Shown here: in pieces, positions 57,800 to 64,000 of the stretch
Layout of the letters: every line of letters begins with the position of its first letter
Position numbering within the stretch: position 1 is the stretch's first letter
NCBI GenBank assembly: GCA_016778465.1
Contig: JADHPM010000003.1
Location: 54,460 to 118,459 of the forward strand
Length of the DNA stretch: 64,000 bases
Reading direction: 5' to 3'
From: Methylophilaceae bacterium
Lineage (GTDB): Bacteria > Pseudomonadota > Gammaproteobacteria > Burkholderiales > Methylophilaceae
The notes under the pieces: generated by a model
Database searches by the model: none
Seen by the model: the letters and a program-made list of their open reading frames with translations, nothing else
What the model was told of the DNA's origin: nothing
Made by a program: the position numbers and the translations under genes

Positions 57800-59257
57800 A
57801 GACTGGTAGGTTTTTGTTCGTATTTTTTTGAGAGTTGTTGGGTGCTTATTTAAATCGATTCCAATGGAAGGAATAATTTTTTTTAATCTTTGATAATCTT
57901 TCTTGCTGAAAAAATTTTCAAAAACATTTGCCATTGATGCAACAGAGACCGAGGCACCCGGTGAAGCGCCAATTAGGGCGGCTAATTTTTTATTTTTTGT
58001 GTAAATCACTTCAGTACCAAACTCAAGTTTACTGCCCACAAACGGGCAATTCTTAATAATTTGCACTCGTTGCCCAGCATTTAGAAGCCTCCAGTCAGAG
58101 GGGCTTGCCAGAGGAAAAAAGTTTTTAAGCTCGTTGATGCGCAAGTGGTGATTCATAAAAGATTGTTTGATTAAGTATACTAATAGAGAAAGATTTTTAA
58201 ATAACACCAGCAACATAGGTAGAATGTTGTTTGCTTTAATTGAACCTGGAAAGTCCCAAATTGTGCCAAACTTTAATAGCTTTAAATTAAATCCTGCAAA
58301 GGGCCCAAATAGAAGTAATCTTTTATTATTAATCACACGTAAATCTAAATGCGGAATTGACATGGGTGGGGCGCCGTCCATAACTTGAGTGTAAACCTTT
58401 GCGTTATGTTGTTTTGTTAAATTAACTTTATCGCAGACCAACCATCTTCCACTGATGGGAAAGCCAGCATATCCCTTTGCCTCAACCAGACGCATTTTTT
58501 GTAACATTGCAATTGCTCTTCCACCTGTACCAAGAAAAATATGATCGGATGAGAGGATATTTTTATTACCTGCCTTTAAGTTTTTGAATGTTATTTTAAA
58601 TTTATGATCCTCTGTTTGTTTTATATCTTCCGTTTCTGAATCTAAATAGAGTTTAAATTTTTTATTCTTTTTTAGCACCCTTAAGAGTTGTTTCGTCAGC
58701 TCTCCAAAATTAACATCTGTGCCATGATCAATTTTTGTCGCGGCAATATTTTCTTGCTCGGCTCGACCATGAATTAGCAAGGAGGACCATTTTTCAATAA
58801 TTTTTGGATTTTCTGTGAAGATCATTTCCTTAAAAAGGGGTTGTTTTTTTAATAGTGCAAATCTTTTCTTCAAGAATGAGATATTTTTTCCCCCTGATAC
58901 AAAGCTAATGTGGGGTGTTTTTTTGATAAATTTTTTTGTGTTGAAAAATGGATATTTTTTATTTAAGTAGGCCCAAAAAATTAAGGATGCTTCAAAGTTC
59001 TGGTTTATTTCTAACGCCCTGTCAATGTTGATGTTACCTGTTTTGTCAGCTGGCGTGTAATTTAACTCGCAATAGCCAGCGTGCCCTGTGCCAGCGTTAT
59101 TTAGCGCATCAGAGCTCTCAAGCCCGCAGGCCGATAACCTTTCTAAAATATTAATTTGGAGATTGGGGAGTATTTCATTAATAAGTGTAGCGAGCGTAAG
59201 GCTCATAACCCCGCCACCCACTAACGTAATAGTTTTCTCTTTTTTATCTTTGTTCAT
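57785..59257 (-). CDS. mqo: Malate:quinone oxidoreductase
   Basis: 490 residues from the ATG at 59257. A longer in-frame start at 59329 would run through the terminator and the tRNA-Asn gene, so it is rejected. The FAD-binding opening is LVGGGVMSLTLATLI, then NNAGTGHAGYCELNYTP, the hallmark of Mqo, and LGASPGASVSVASM near the end. It oxidises malate at the inner membrane and passes electrons to quinone, replacing or joining NAD-malate dehydrogenase. It is convergent with rlmB and downstream of a tRNA terminator. Confidence 0.93.
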   Translation of the reverse strand: MNKDKKEKTITLVGGGVMSLTLATLINEILPNLQINILERLSACGLESSDALNNAGTGHAGYCELNYTPADKTGNINIDRALEINQNFEASLIFWAYLNKKYPFFNTKKFIKKTPHISFVSGGKNISFLKKRFALLKKQPLFKEMIFTENPKIIEKWSSLLIHGRAEQENIAATKIDHGTDVNFGELTKQLLRVLKKNKKFKLYLDSETEDIKQTEDHKFKITFKNLKAGNKNILSSDHIFLGTGGRAIAMLQKMRLVEAKGYAGFPISGRWLVCDKVNLTKQHNAKVYTQVMDGAPPMSIPHLDLRVINNKRLLLFGPFAGFNLKLLKFGTIWDFPGSIKANNILPMLLVLFKNLSLLVYLIKQSFMNHHLRINELKNFFPLASPSDWRLLNAGQRVQIIKNCPFVGSKLEFGTEVIYTKNKKLAALIGASPGASVSVASMANVFENFFSKKDYQRLKKIIPSIGIDLNKHPTTLKKIRTKTYQSLGLW

Positions 59258-59260
59258 CAC

Positions 59261-59290
59261 ATAAAAAAGGCTTCGTAAGAGAAGCCTTTT
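59261..59290 (-). terminator. Intrinsic terminator after tRNA-Asn
   Basis: On the minus strand AAAAGGCTTC and GAAGCCTTTT form a 10-bp stem (59265-59274 with 59281-59290) around a 6-nt loop, ending in a T-run. It lies 4 bp after the tRNA CCA end and just before the mqo start. Confidence 0.85.
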
Positions 59291-59294
59291 GATT

Positions 59295-59370
59295 TGGCTC
59301 CCCAACCTGGGCTCGAACCAGGGACACACGGATTAACAGTCCGTTGCTCTACCGACTGAGCTATTGGGGA
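59295..59370 (-). tRNA. tRNA-Asn (GTT)
   Basis: 76 nt on the minus strand with encoded CCA. The acceptor stem TCCCCAA pairs with TTGGGGA. The D-loop has AGCTCAGTCGGTAGAGC. The anticodon loop ACTGTTAATC gives anticodon GTT, and GGTTCGAGCC is the T-arm. The predicted amino acid is asparagine. Confidence 0.98.
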
Positions 59371-59387
59371 ATTGTTTTAAGCACGGC

Positions 59388-59396
59388 ATTTTATCA
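59388..59396 (-). promoter_or_regulatory. Extended -10 promoter of tRNA-Asn
   Basis: Reading on the minus strand, TGATAAAAT forms an extended -10 (TGn plus TAAAAT). It is followed by the GC-rich stretch GCCGTGC and then the tRNA about 18 nt further on. A GC-rich discriminator is typical of stringently controlled stable-RNA promoters. No strong -35 is evident. Confidence 0.5.
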
Positions 59397-59431
59397 TAAG
59401 GTGTCCCAATAATTCCAGTTACTTTATGTTT

Positions 59432-60625
59432 TTAATTTTGTAATTCGTTTCTTGTTTCAGTAAAAGCTTTAATGGCTTCATCGAGATCTTTTGTCGAATG
59501 CGCTGCAGAAATTTGTGTTCTTATTCGTGCTTTACCTTGTGGAACAACAGGGTAGAAGAATCCAATAGCGTAAATACCTTTTTCAAGTAATCTTTGACTC
59601 ATTTTTTGCGCGAGTACGGCATCACCGAGCATCACCGGTACGATCGGATGATCTCCCATATCAATATCAAACCCAGCATCTCTCATTCCTTGTCTAAAAT
59701 AGTGAGTATTTGCTTCAAGTTTATCCCTTAACGCAGTTGATTCAGACAGCATGTCTATGACTTCCAATGTTGCCGCACATATACTGGGCGCTAATGTGTT
59801 CGAGAAAAGGTATGGACGGGATCGTTGTCGTAGCATATCAATAATCTCTTTTCTGCCAGAGGTAAAACCTCCTGAAGCTCCACCCAGAGCTTTTCCGAAG
59901 GTGCTAGTGATAATATCAACACGGTTTATGACGCCACAATATTCATGCACTCCGCGACCTGTTTTTCCCATGAATCCTGTTGCATGACAGTCGTCGTGAT
60001 GAACCATTGCATCAAATTCATCAGCTAGGTCACAGATCTTATCTAGCTGAGCGATTGTTCCATCCATCGAGAAGACACCGTCAGTTGTGATTAAGATTCT
60101 TCTAGCGCCAGAATTTTTTGCCTCTATGAGTTTTGCTCTCAGATCAGCCATGTCATTGTTCTTGTAACGGTATCTTGACGCTTTACAAAGCCTAACGCCA
60201 TCAATAATCGAAGCGTGGTTAAGTTCATCCGAAATAACTGCATCCTCATTCGTTAAGATGGATTCAAACAAGCCGCCATTGGCATCAAAACAGGCTGCGT
60301 AAAGGATGGTATCCTCCATACCAAGGAAGTCACTGACCTTTTTTTCAAGGGTTTTATGTATCGTCTGTGTTCCACATATAAACCTGACAGAGGCTAAACC
60401 AAAGCCCCATTGGTCTAGACTATTCTTGGCTGCCTCAATTACCCGAGGATTATTTGCCAAGCCAAGGTAATTGTTGGCGCACATATTAATTACCTCTTGA
60501 CCATCAGCAAGCCTAATTACGCTCTTTTGATCAGAATTGATGAACCGTTCAGTCTTCCAAAGACCATTTGCTTTGATTTGCTCGAGATCATCCGTTAAAC
60601 CTTTTCTTGTCTTTTCAAAACTCAT
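59432..60625 (-). CDS. kbl: Glycine C-acetyltransferase (2-amino-3-ketobutyrate CoA ligase)
   Basis: 397 residues, an alpha-oxoamine synthase with PLP. It splits 2-amino-3-ketobutyrate with CoA into glycine and acetyl-Co[32 protein letters not shown] and [14 protein letters not shown], with the PLP Lys near 245, are conserved. It lies 15 bp downstream of tdh, the preceding enzyme of threonine breakdown. Confidence 0.97.
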   Translation of the reverse strand: MSFEKTRKGLTDDLEQIKANGLWKTERFINSDQKSVIRLADGQEVINMCANNYLGLANNPRVIEAAKNSLDQWGFGLASVRFICGTQTIHKTLEKKVSDFLGMEDTILYAACFDANGGLFESILTNEDAVISDELNHASIIDGVRLCKASRYRYKNNDMADLRAKLIEAKNSGARRILITTDGVFSMDGTIAQLDKICDLADEFDAMVHHDDCHATGFMGKTGRGVHEYCGVINRVDIITSTFGKALGGASGGFTSGRKEIIDMLRQRSRPYLFSNTLAPSICAATLEVIDMLSESTALRDKLEANTHYFRQGMRDAGFDIDMGDHPIVPVMLGDAVLAQKMSQRLLEKGIYAIGFFYPVVPQGKARIRTQISAAHSTKDLDEAIKAFTETRNELQN

Positions 60626-60640
60626 AGATACGCTTTTCCT

Positions 60641-61675
60641 TTATGCTTGCCAATTTAAAATTACTTTTCCTGATTTCCCAGACCGCATCACATCAAAACC
60701 CTCTTGGAAGTCCTGGTAGCTCAATCGGTGCGTAATCATTTTCTCTAAGGGTAATCCACTTTGCACCATCATCGATCCTTTGTACCAGGTCTCAAAAATT
60801 TCACGGCCGTATATGCCTTTGATAGTTAAGCCTTTAAATACGACCATATCCCAATCAATCCCAGACCCCTGTGGCATGATGGCTAACATTGCAATATGAC
60901 CACCATTGATCATAAGGTTTAACATATCTCCAAAAGCCTTTGGTGAGCCAGACATCTCGAGACCCACGTCAAAGCCTTCAAAGATACCCATGGTCTGCAT
61001 CATCTTGTCGCTGATAGATTCTTTTGCAACATTCACAGTGACTACTCGGGGCAGAATTTCCTGGATCATGTTTAATCGAAACTCATTTAAATCTGTGATT
61101 ACTATATTGCGTGCCCCCGCATGATCTGCAACCATCGCCGCCATCATGCCAATGGGTCCGGCACCGGTGATCAAGACATCTTCGCCAACCATATTGAAGG
61201 ATAAGGCTGTATGCACCGCATTTCCGTAAGGGTCAAAGATCGATAAAAGGTCGGTTGATATCGGCCTCGATGGTTTGAAAATATTTTTTGCGGGCACAGC
61301 TAAGTACTCAGCAAATGCTCCAGTTCTGTTAACACCCACCCCGATCGTATTTGGGCATAAATGGATTCTGCCGGCAAGGCAATTACGGCAACGACCACAG
61401 GTAATGTGGCCCTCGCCTGAAACAATGTCTCCCACATGAAGGTCAGTGACATTTGATCCTACCTCAACAATTTCACCGGCATATTCATGACCTGTGATCA
61501 TTGGTACGGGTATTGTCTTTTGCGCCCACTCGTCCCAGTTGTATATATGGATATCCGTGCCACAGATAGCTGTTTTATGAATTTTAACAAGGACATCATT
61601 GTTCCCAACCTCTGGCTCAGGCATGTCCTCTAGCCATATACCTTCTTTTGCATGTCTTTTGACAAGGGCTTTCAT
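60641..61675 (-). CDS. tdh: L-threonine 3-dehydrogenase
   Basis: 344 residues, a zinc medium-chain dehydrogenase that oxidises threonine to 2-amino-3-ketobutyrate. Catalytic-zinc ligands Cys38 (AICGTDIH) and His63-Glu64 (TGHEYAG) are visible, as are structural-zinc Cys93, 96, 99 and 107. The NAD loop is [15 protein letters not shown]. With kbl it forms the two-gene route from threonine to glycine and acetyl-CoA. Confidence 0.97.
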   Translation of the reverse strand: MKALVKRHAKEGIWLEDMPEPEVGNNDVLVKIHKTAICGTDIHIYNWDEWAQKTIPVPMITGHEYAGEIVEVGSNVTDLHVGDIVSGEGHITCGRCRNCLAGRIHLCPNTIGVGVNRTGAFAEYLAVPAKNIFKPSRPISTDLLSIFDPYGNAVHTALSFNMVGEDVLITGAGPIGMMAAMVADHAGARNIVITDLNEFRLNMIQEILPRVVTVNVAKESISDKMMQTMGIFEGFDVGLEMSGSPKAFGDMLNLMINGGHIAMLAIMPQGSGIDWDMVVFKGLTIKGIYGREIFETWYKGSMMVQSGLPLEKMITHRLSYQDFQEGFDVMRSGKSGKVILNWQA

Positions 61676-61727
61676 TTAATCTCCTCTGGGATTGCTGTAG
61701 GTAAAACCTTAATTATATAATGAATGC

Positions 61728-61904
61728 ATGAATAATTCTTTAGAATTGATTGGTTTATTAGGTGCCACTTTACTCCTTATTTTTTATTACAGGCATGCAA
61801 TAAAATCTTTCTTTGACGAACCTGGTCAAAGTCTAATTTATGGGCTTGCCATCCTTGGGCTGGGGGCGGTCTTCTTCCTATTTTTTCAATCAAAAGGATT
61901 TTGA
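61728..61904 (+). CDS. 58-residue protein with two membrane helices
   Basis: The frame from ATG at 61728 encodes MNNSLELIGLLGATLLLIFYY, then a short charged hairpin (RHAIKSFFDEPGQS), and a second hydrophobic stretch ending FFQSKGF. Two preceding ATGs at 61720 and 61724 hit stops within three codons. It is divergent from tdh. I do not recognise the family, and no good Shine-Dalgarno sequence is seen. Composition and helix layout favour a real small membrane protein. Confidence 0.5.
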   Translation: MNNSLELIGLLGATLLLIFYYRHAIKSFFDEPGQSLIYGLAILGLGAVFFLFFQSKGF

Positions 61905-62023
61905 GTCTAGAATTTTAAATTTAAAGGGAGTAAAGTAAAAATTGTAGATAAATTGTTATCTGCAGAAAGGAGATGAAACTTCGCGGTTCAAATTTCAAAT
62001 AACCATCTTTTATAAGGAGTTGT
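61905..62023. other. Non-coding spacer between two small genes
   Basis: 119 bp. AAAGGAG is followed with no spacing by ATG and a 9-codon frame (61973-62002), which is too tight to be a normal start. Otherwise I see only AT-rich sequence and the Shine-Dalgarno sequence of the next gene. Confidence 0.4.
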
Positions 62024-62176
62024 ATGAATACCCAAGAACTTAAAAGTAGACATCAAGAGTTAGATAAAATTATTCAACAAGGCTATAAAAATTATGCCAG
62101 TGATGATGTATTAAAGCGGTACAAAAAACAAAAACTAAAAATAAAAGAATTAATTGATAAACAAGGTAGCACGTAA
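62024..62176 (+). CDS. DUF465/YdcH-like small protein
   Basis: 50 residues. The start MNTQELKSRHQELDKII and the end LKRYKKQKLKIKELID match the DUF465 pattern of a short antiparallel coiled coil with a conserved His and a Lys-rich KxKLxIKExI segment. Function of the family is unknown. AAGGAGT precedes the ATG at good spacing, and an intrinsic terminator follows 12 bp after the stop, so it is probably expressed by itself. Confidence 0.7.
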   Translation: MNTQELKSRHQELDKIIQQGYKNYASDDVLKRYKKQKLKIKELIDKQGST

Positions 62177-62188
62177 GTGTAAAATATT

Positions 62189-62213
62189 AACCGGCCGAGG
62201 CCGGTTTTTTTTT
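62189..62213 (+). terminator. Intrinsic terminator after the DUF465-like gene
   Basis: AACCGGCC (62189-62196) and GGCCGGTT (62199-62206) form a GC-rich stem with a tight loop, followed by a long T-run. It separates the small gene from gmhA, whose start is 11 bp further. Confidence 0.9.
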
Positions 62214-62224
62214 AACTAGAGATC

Positions 62225-62800
62225 ATGATGAAAGAAATTATTGAAAAACACATTGCGGAACATCAGGCTGTTTTCGGTGAGCTGACAAATCTAATACCCC
62301 AGATTGAAGGAGTGGCATCCACGTTGGTTGATGCATTAAAAAATGGGCAAACGATTTTTTGGTGCGGCAATGGGGGCAGTGCTTCTGACAGCCAGCACTT
62401 AGCAGGTGAGCTTGTTGGTCGTTATCAGGGCGATCGTAGACCCTTAAAATCTATTGCCCTAAATGCGGACTCAGCCGTCATGACATGCATTGTAAATGAT
62501 TACGGTTATGAATATATTTTCTCAAGACAGGTTGAGGGTTTAGGGGAAAAGGGTGATGTATTGATTGGTATTACCACCTCCGGTAATAGTCAAAATGTCC
62601 TCAATGCGTTTAACGTCGCAAACGATAAGGGCCTGAAAACCGTTGGCCTGCTCGGAAAAGGTGGAGGTCAGGCTGCGAGCTTGGTTCACCAATCGGTTAT
62701 CATCCCATCGGATACTACAGCTCGTATCCAGGAGATGCACATCACCATCGGTCATATCCTCTGTGACCTCATTGAAGAAGGATTAAATTTAAAGGCATGA
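62225..62800 (+). CDS. gmhA: Phosphoheptose isomerase / SIS-domain protein
   Basis: 191 residues with one SIS domain: [20 protein letters not shown] (about 47-66), [13 protein letters not shown] and [11 protein letters not shown]. GmhA converts sedoheptulose 7-phosphate to heptose 7-phosphate for the LPS core. A second ATG follows the first directly, and either may be used. It overlaps rfbB by 4 nt and so leads the surface-polysaccharide genes. Confidence 0.9.
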   Translation: MMKEIIEKHIAEHQAVFGELTNLIPQIEGVASTLVDALKNGQTIFWCGNGGSASDSQHLAGELVGRYQGDRRPLKSIALNADSAVMTCIVNDYGYEYIFSRQVEGLGEKGDVLIGITTSGNSQNVLNAFNVANDKGLKTVGLLGKGGGQAASLVHQSVIIPSDTTARIQEMHITIGHILCDLIEEGLNLKA

Positions 62801-63855
62801 GCATAATAGTCACTGGTGCGGCCGGTTTTATTGGCTCTAACTTTATTCTCAATTGGCTAGATCATAATACTGAAAAAGTCATCGCGCTGGACAAACTGAC
62901 TTATGCGGGAAATTTGGAGAATCTTAAATCGGTTCAAAATAATCTTAATTATGAATTTGTTAAAGGTGATATTGGCGATTCAAATTTGGTTGCAGATCTT
63001 TTAATAAAACATCAACCTCGAGCGATAATTAATTTTGCTGCGGAGAGCCATGTGGACAGATCCATCCACGGACCGGATGACTTTATGCAGACCAATATCA
63101 TAGGCACCTATCGCCTGCTGGAAGAAGCCCGATCATTCTTTAATACCTTAAGTGATGATACAAAAAAACAATTCCGTTTCCTGCATGTATCCACCGACGA
63201 GGTCTATGGAACATTAAGTCTAACGGATCCTGCATTCAAAGAAACGAATCAATACGAACCGAATAGCCCGTACAGTGCCTCCAAGGCGGCATCAGACCAT
63301 TTGGTCCGTGCCTGGCACCATACCTATGGGTTGCCCGTGCTCACCACCAATTGTTCGAACAACTACGGACCGTATCACTTTCCAGAAAAGCTCATCCCAC
63401 TCTGTATCCTAAAGGCCCTGCAAGGCCAGGACTTACCAATCTATGGCGACGGACAGCAAGTTCGAGACTGGCTCTTTGTTGTCGATCACTGCAAGGGAAT
63501 TACGACCGTGCTCGAAAAGGGCGTTGTGGGTGAGACCTACAATATCGGCGGTTGGAATGAGAAGGCCAACCTGGAAGTCGTGCATACCTTGTGTAATTTA
63601 TTAGATGAACTCAAACCGCGCGATGATGGTAAGTCTTACAAGAATCAAATTACCTTTGTTAAAGATCGACCAGGACACGATCGCCGCTACGCGATTGATG
63701 CGACTAAAATCTCTAATGAGCTCGGCTGGAAACCCGAAGAGACCTTTGAGACCGGGATTCGTAAGACCGTCCAGTGGTACCTCGACAACCAGGACTGGGT
63801 CGCGAACGTGCAGTCGGGCGAGTACCAGAATTGGCTTAATAAAAACTATTCATGA
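62797..63855 (+). CDS. rfbB: dTDP-glucose 4,6-dehydratase
   Basis: 352 residues, an extended short-chain dehydrogenase. The NAD motif [11 protein letters not shown], the catalytic pair in STDEVYG, and [10 protein letters not shown] with Tyr and Lys are clear. It makes dTDP-4-keto-6-deoxyglucose, the precursor of dTDP-rhamnose. Base composition changes within the gene. One line near 62941-63000 counts 17 G+C of 60, while 63301-63360 counts 34 of 60. This suggests recombination inside or next to the gene. It overlaps rfbD by 4 nt. Confidence 0.96.
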   Translation: MSIIVTGAAGFIGSNFILNWLDHNTEKVIALDKLTYAGNLENLKSVQNNLNYEFVKGDIGDSNLVADLLIKHQPRAIINFAAESHVDRSIHGPDDFMQTNIIGTYRLLEEARSFFNTLSDDTKKQFRFLHVSTDEVYGTLSLTDPAFKETNQYEPNSPYSASKAASDHLVRAWHHTYGLPVLTTNCSNNYGPYHFPEKLIPLCILKALQGQDLPIYGDGQQVRDWLFVVDHCKGITTVLEKGVVGETYNIGGWNEKANLEVVHTLCNLLDELKPRDDGKSYKNQITFVKDRPGHDRRYAIDATKISNELGWKPEETFETGIRKTVQWYLDNQDWVANVQSGEYQNWLNKNYS

Positions 63856-64000
63856 AGATCCTCATCACGGGCATCAACGGTCAGGTGGGGCATGCGCTGA
63901 TGCAAAAACTCACCGAGCATGAATTAATTGGACTCACCCGCCAAGACTGCGACCTGACTGAGCCAGATCAAATTAAACAGGTCATTGACCAGCACCAGCC
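63852..64000 (+). CDS. rfbD: dTDP-4-dehydrorhamnose reductase, partial
   Basis: The frame opens at the ATG overlapping the rfbB stop and runs off the window after 49 codons. [17 protein letters not shown] with the reductase GxxGxxG motif, then [12 protein letters not shown], matches RfbD. It is expected to reduce dTDP-4-keto-rhamnose. G+C content is high here, as in the second half of rfbB. Only the N-terminal part is present. Confidence 0.85.
   Translation, partial: MKILITGINGQVGHALMQKLTEHELIGLTRQDCDLTEPDQIKQVIDQHQ

Noticed and set aside
59258..59329. Longer start for mqo
   Set aside because: It would translate the tRNA terminator and part of tRNA-Asn.
61973..62002. Nine-codon frame after AAAGGAG
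   Set aside because: There is no spacing between the Shine-Dalgarno-like bases and the ATG, and the peptide has no attenuator features.
1..64000. CRISPR arrays, insertion sequences, prophage, rRNA
   Set aside because: No spaced repeats, transposase, integrase or phage genes, or rRNA sequence were seen on reading the window.

Overview
The window reads as a gene-dense, AT-rich piece of a streamlined betaproteobacterial chromosome, most likely a methylotroph of the Methylophilaceae (OM43/LD28-like). The taxonomic call is an inference. It rests on the order leuCDB-asd-fimV-truA-trpFBA-accD-folC-dedD-cvpA-purF-metZ, which is typical of Betaproteobacteria, on the PQQ biosynthesis genes pqqBCDE expected with methanol dehydrogenases, on fhs, on very short intergenic spaces with many overlapping start and stop codons, and on E. 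coli-like but AT-rich proteins. No insertion sequence, prophage, CRISPR array or rRNA operon was seen.

Layout. 1-2019 (-) holds the first part of a large YhdP/AsmA-like envelope protein, cut by the window edge. 2080-4053 (-) is acetyl-CoA synthetase, divergent from a NarX/UhpB-type sensor kinase and LuxR-type response regulator pair (4217-6566). The spacer between them carries a perfect 27-bp palindrome. 6568-8126 has a DMT-family exporter, a 32-residue membrane peptide and a PuuD-like membrane domain protein. 8179-12010 is argD-argF-argG plus a YajQ-family protein. 12014-27706 is the long amino-acid and housekeeping run from leuC to metZ. 27793-34610 is gyrA-serC-pheA-hisC-aroF, closed by a clear terminator. 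34709-37841 is pqqBCDE, followed by an MFS exporter.

39042-45703 (-) is an assimilatory sulfate reduction cluster. Reading with the genes, it runs TauE-like exporter, sulfite reductase, DUF934 protein, APS reductase, cysD, cysN, ferredoxin fdxA and a small lipoprotein. It is divergent from a CysB-type regulator. 46769-53625 is fhs, a YigZ-family gene, metY, rmuC, moaD, moaE, galU and hpt. 53612-57799 is rnr, an E. coli-type UDP-glucose dehydrogenase, and rlmB. 57785-61675 (-) is mqo, tRNA-Asn, kbl and tdh. 61728-62176 holds two small genes. 62225 to the end opens a surface-polysaccharide cluster (gmhA, rfbB, rfbD), and base composition rises sharply inside rfbB.

The strongest regulatory find is upstream of metZ, at 26400-26523. 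A sigma70-like promoter is followed at once by a SAM-II-type riboswitch and an intrinsic terminator. The entire 8-nt terminator loop is complementary to the aptamer strand at 26453-26460, which gives a ready-made anti-terminator. Together with the sulfate assimilation cluster, cysB, metZ and metY, the window carries much of the cell's path from sulfate to methionine precursor, with at least one step apparently under SAM control.
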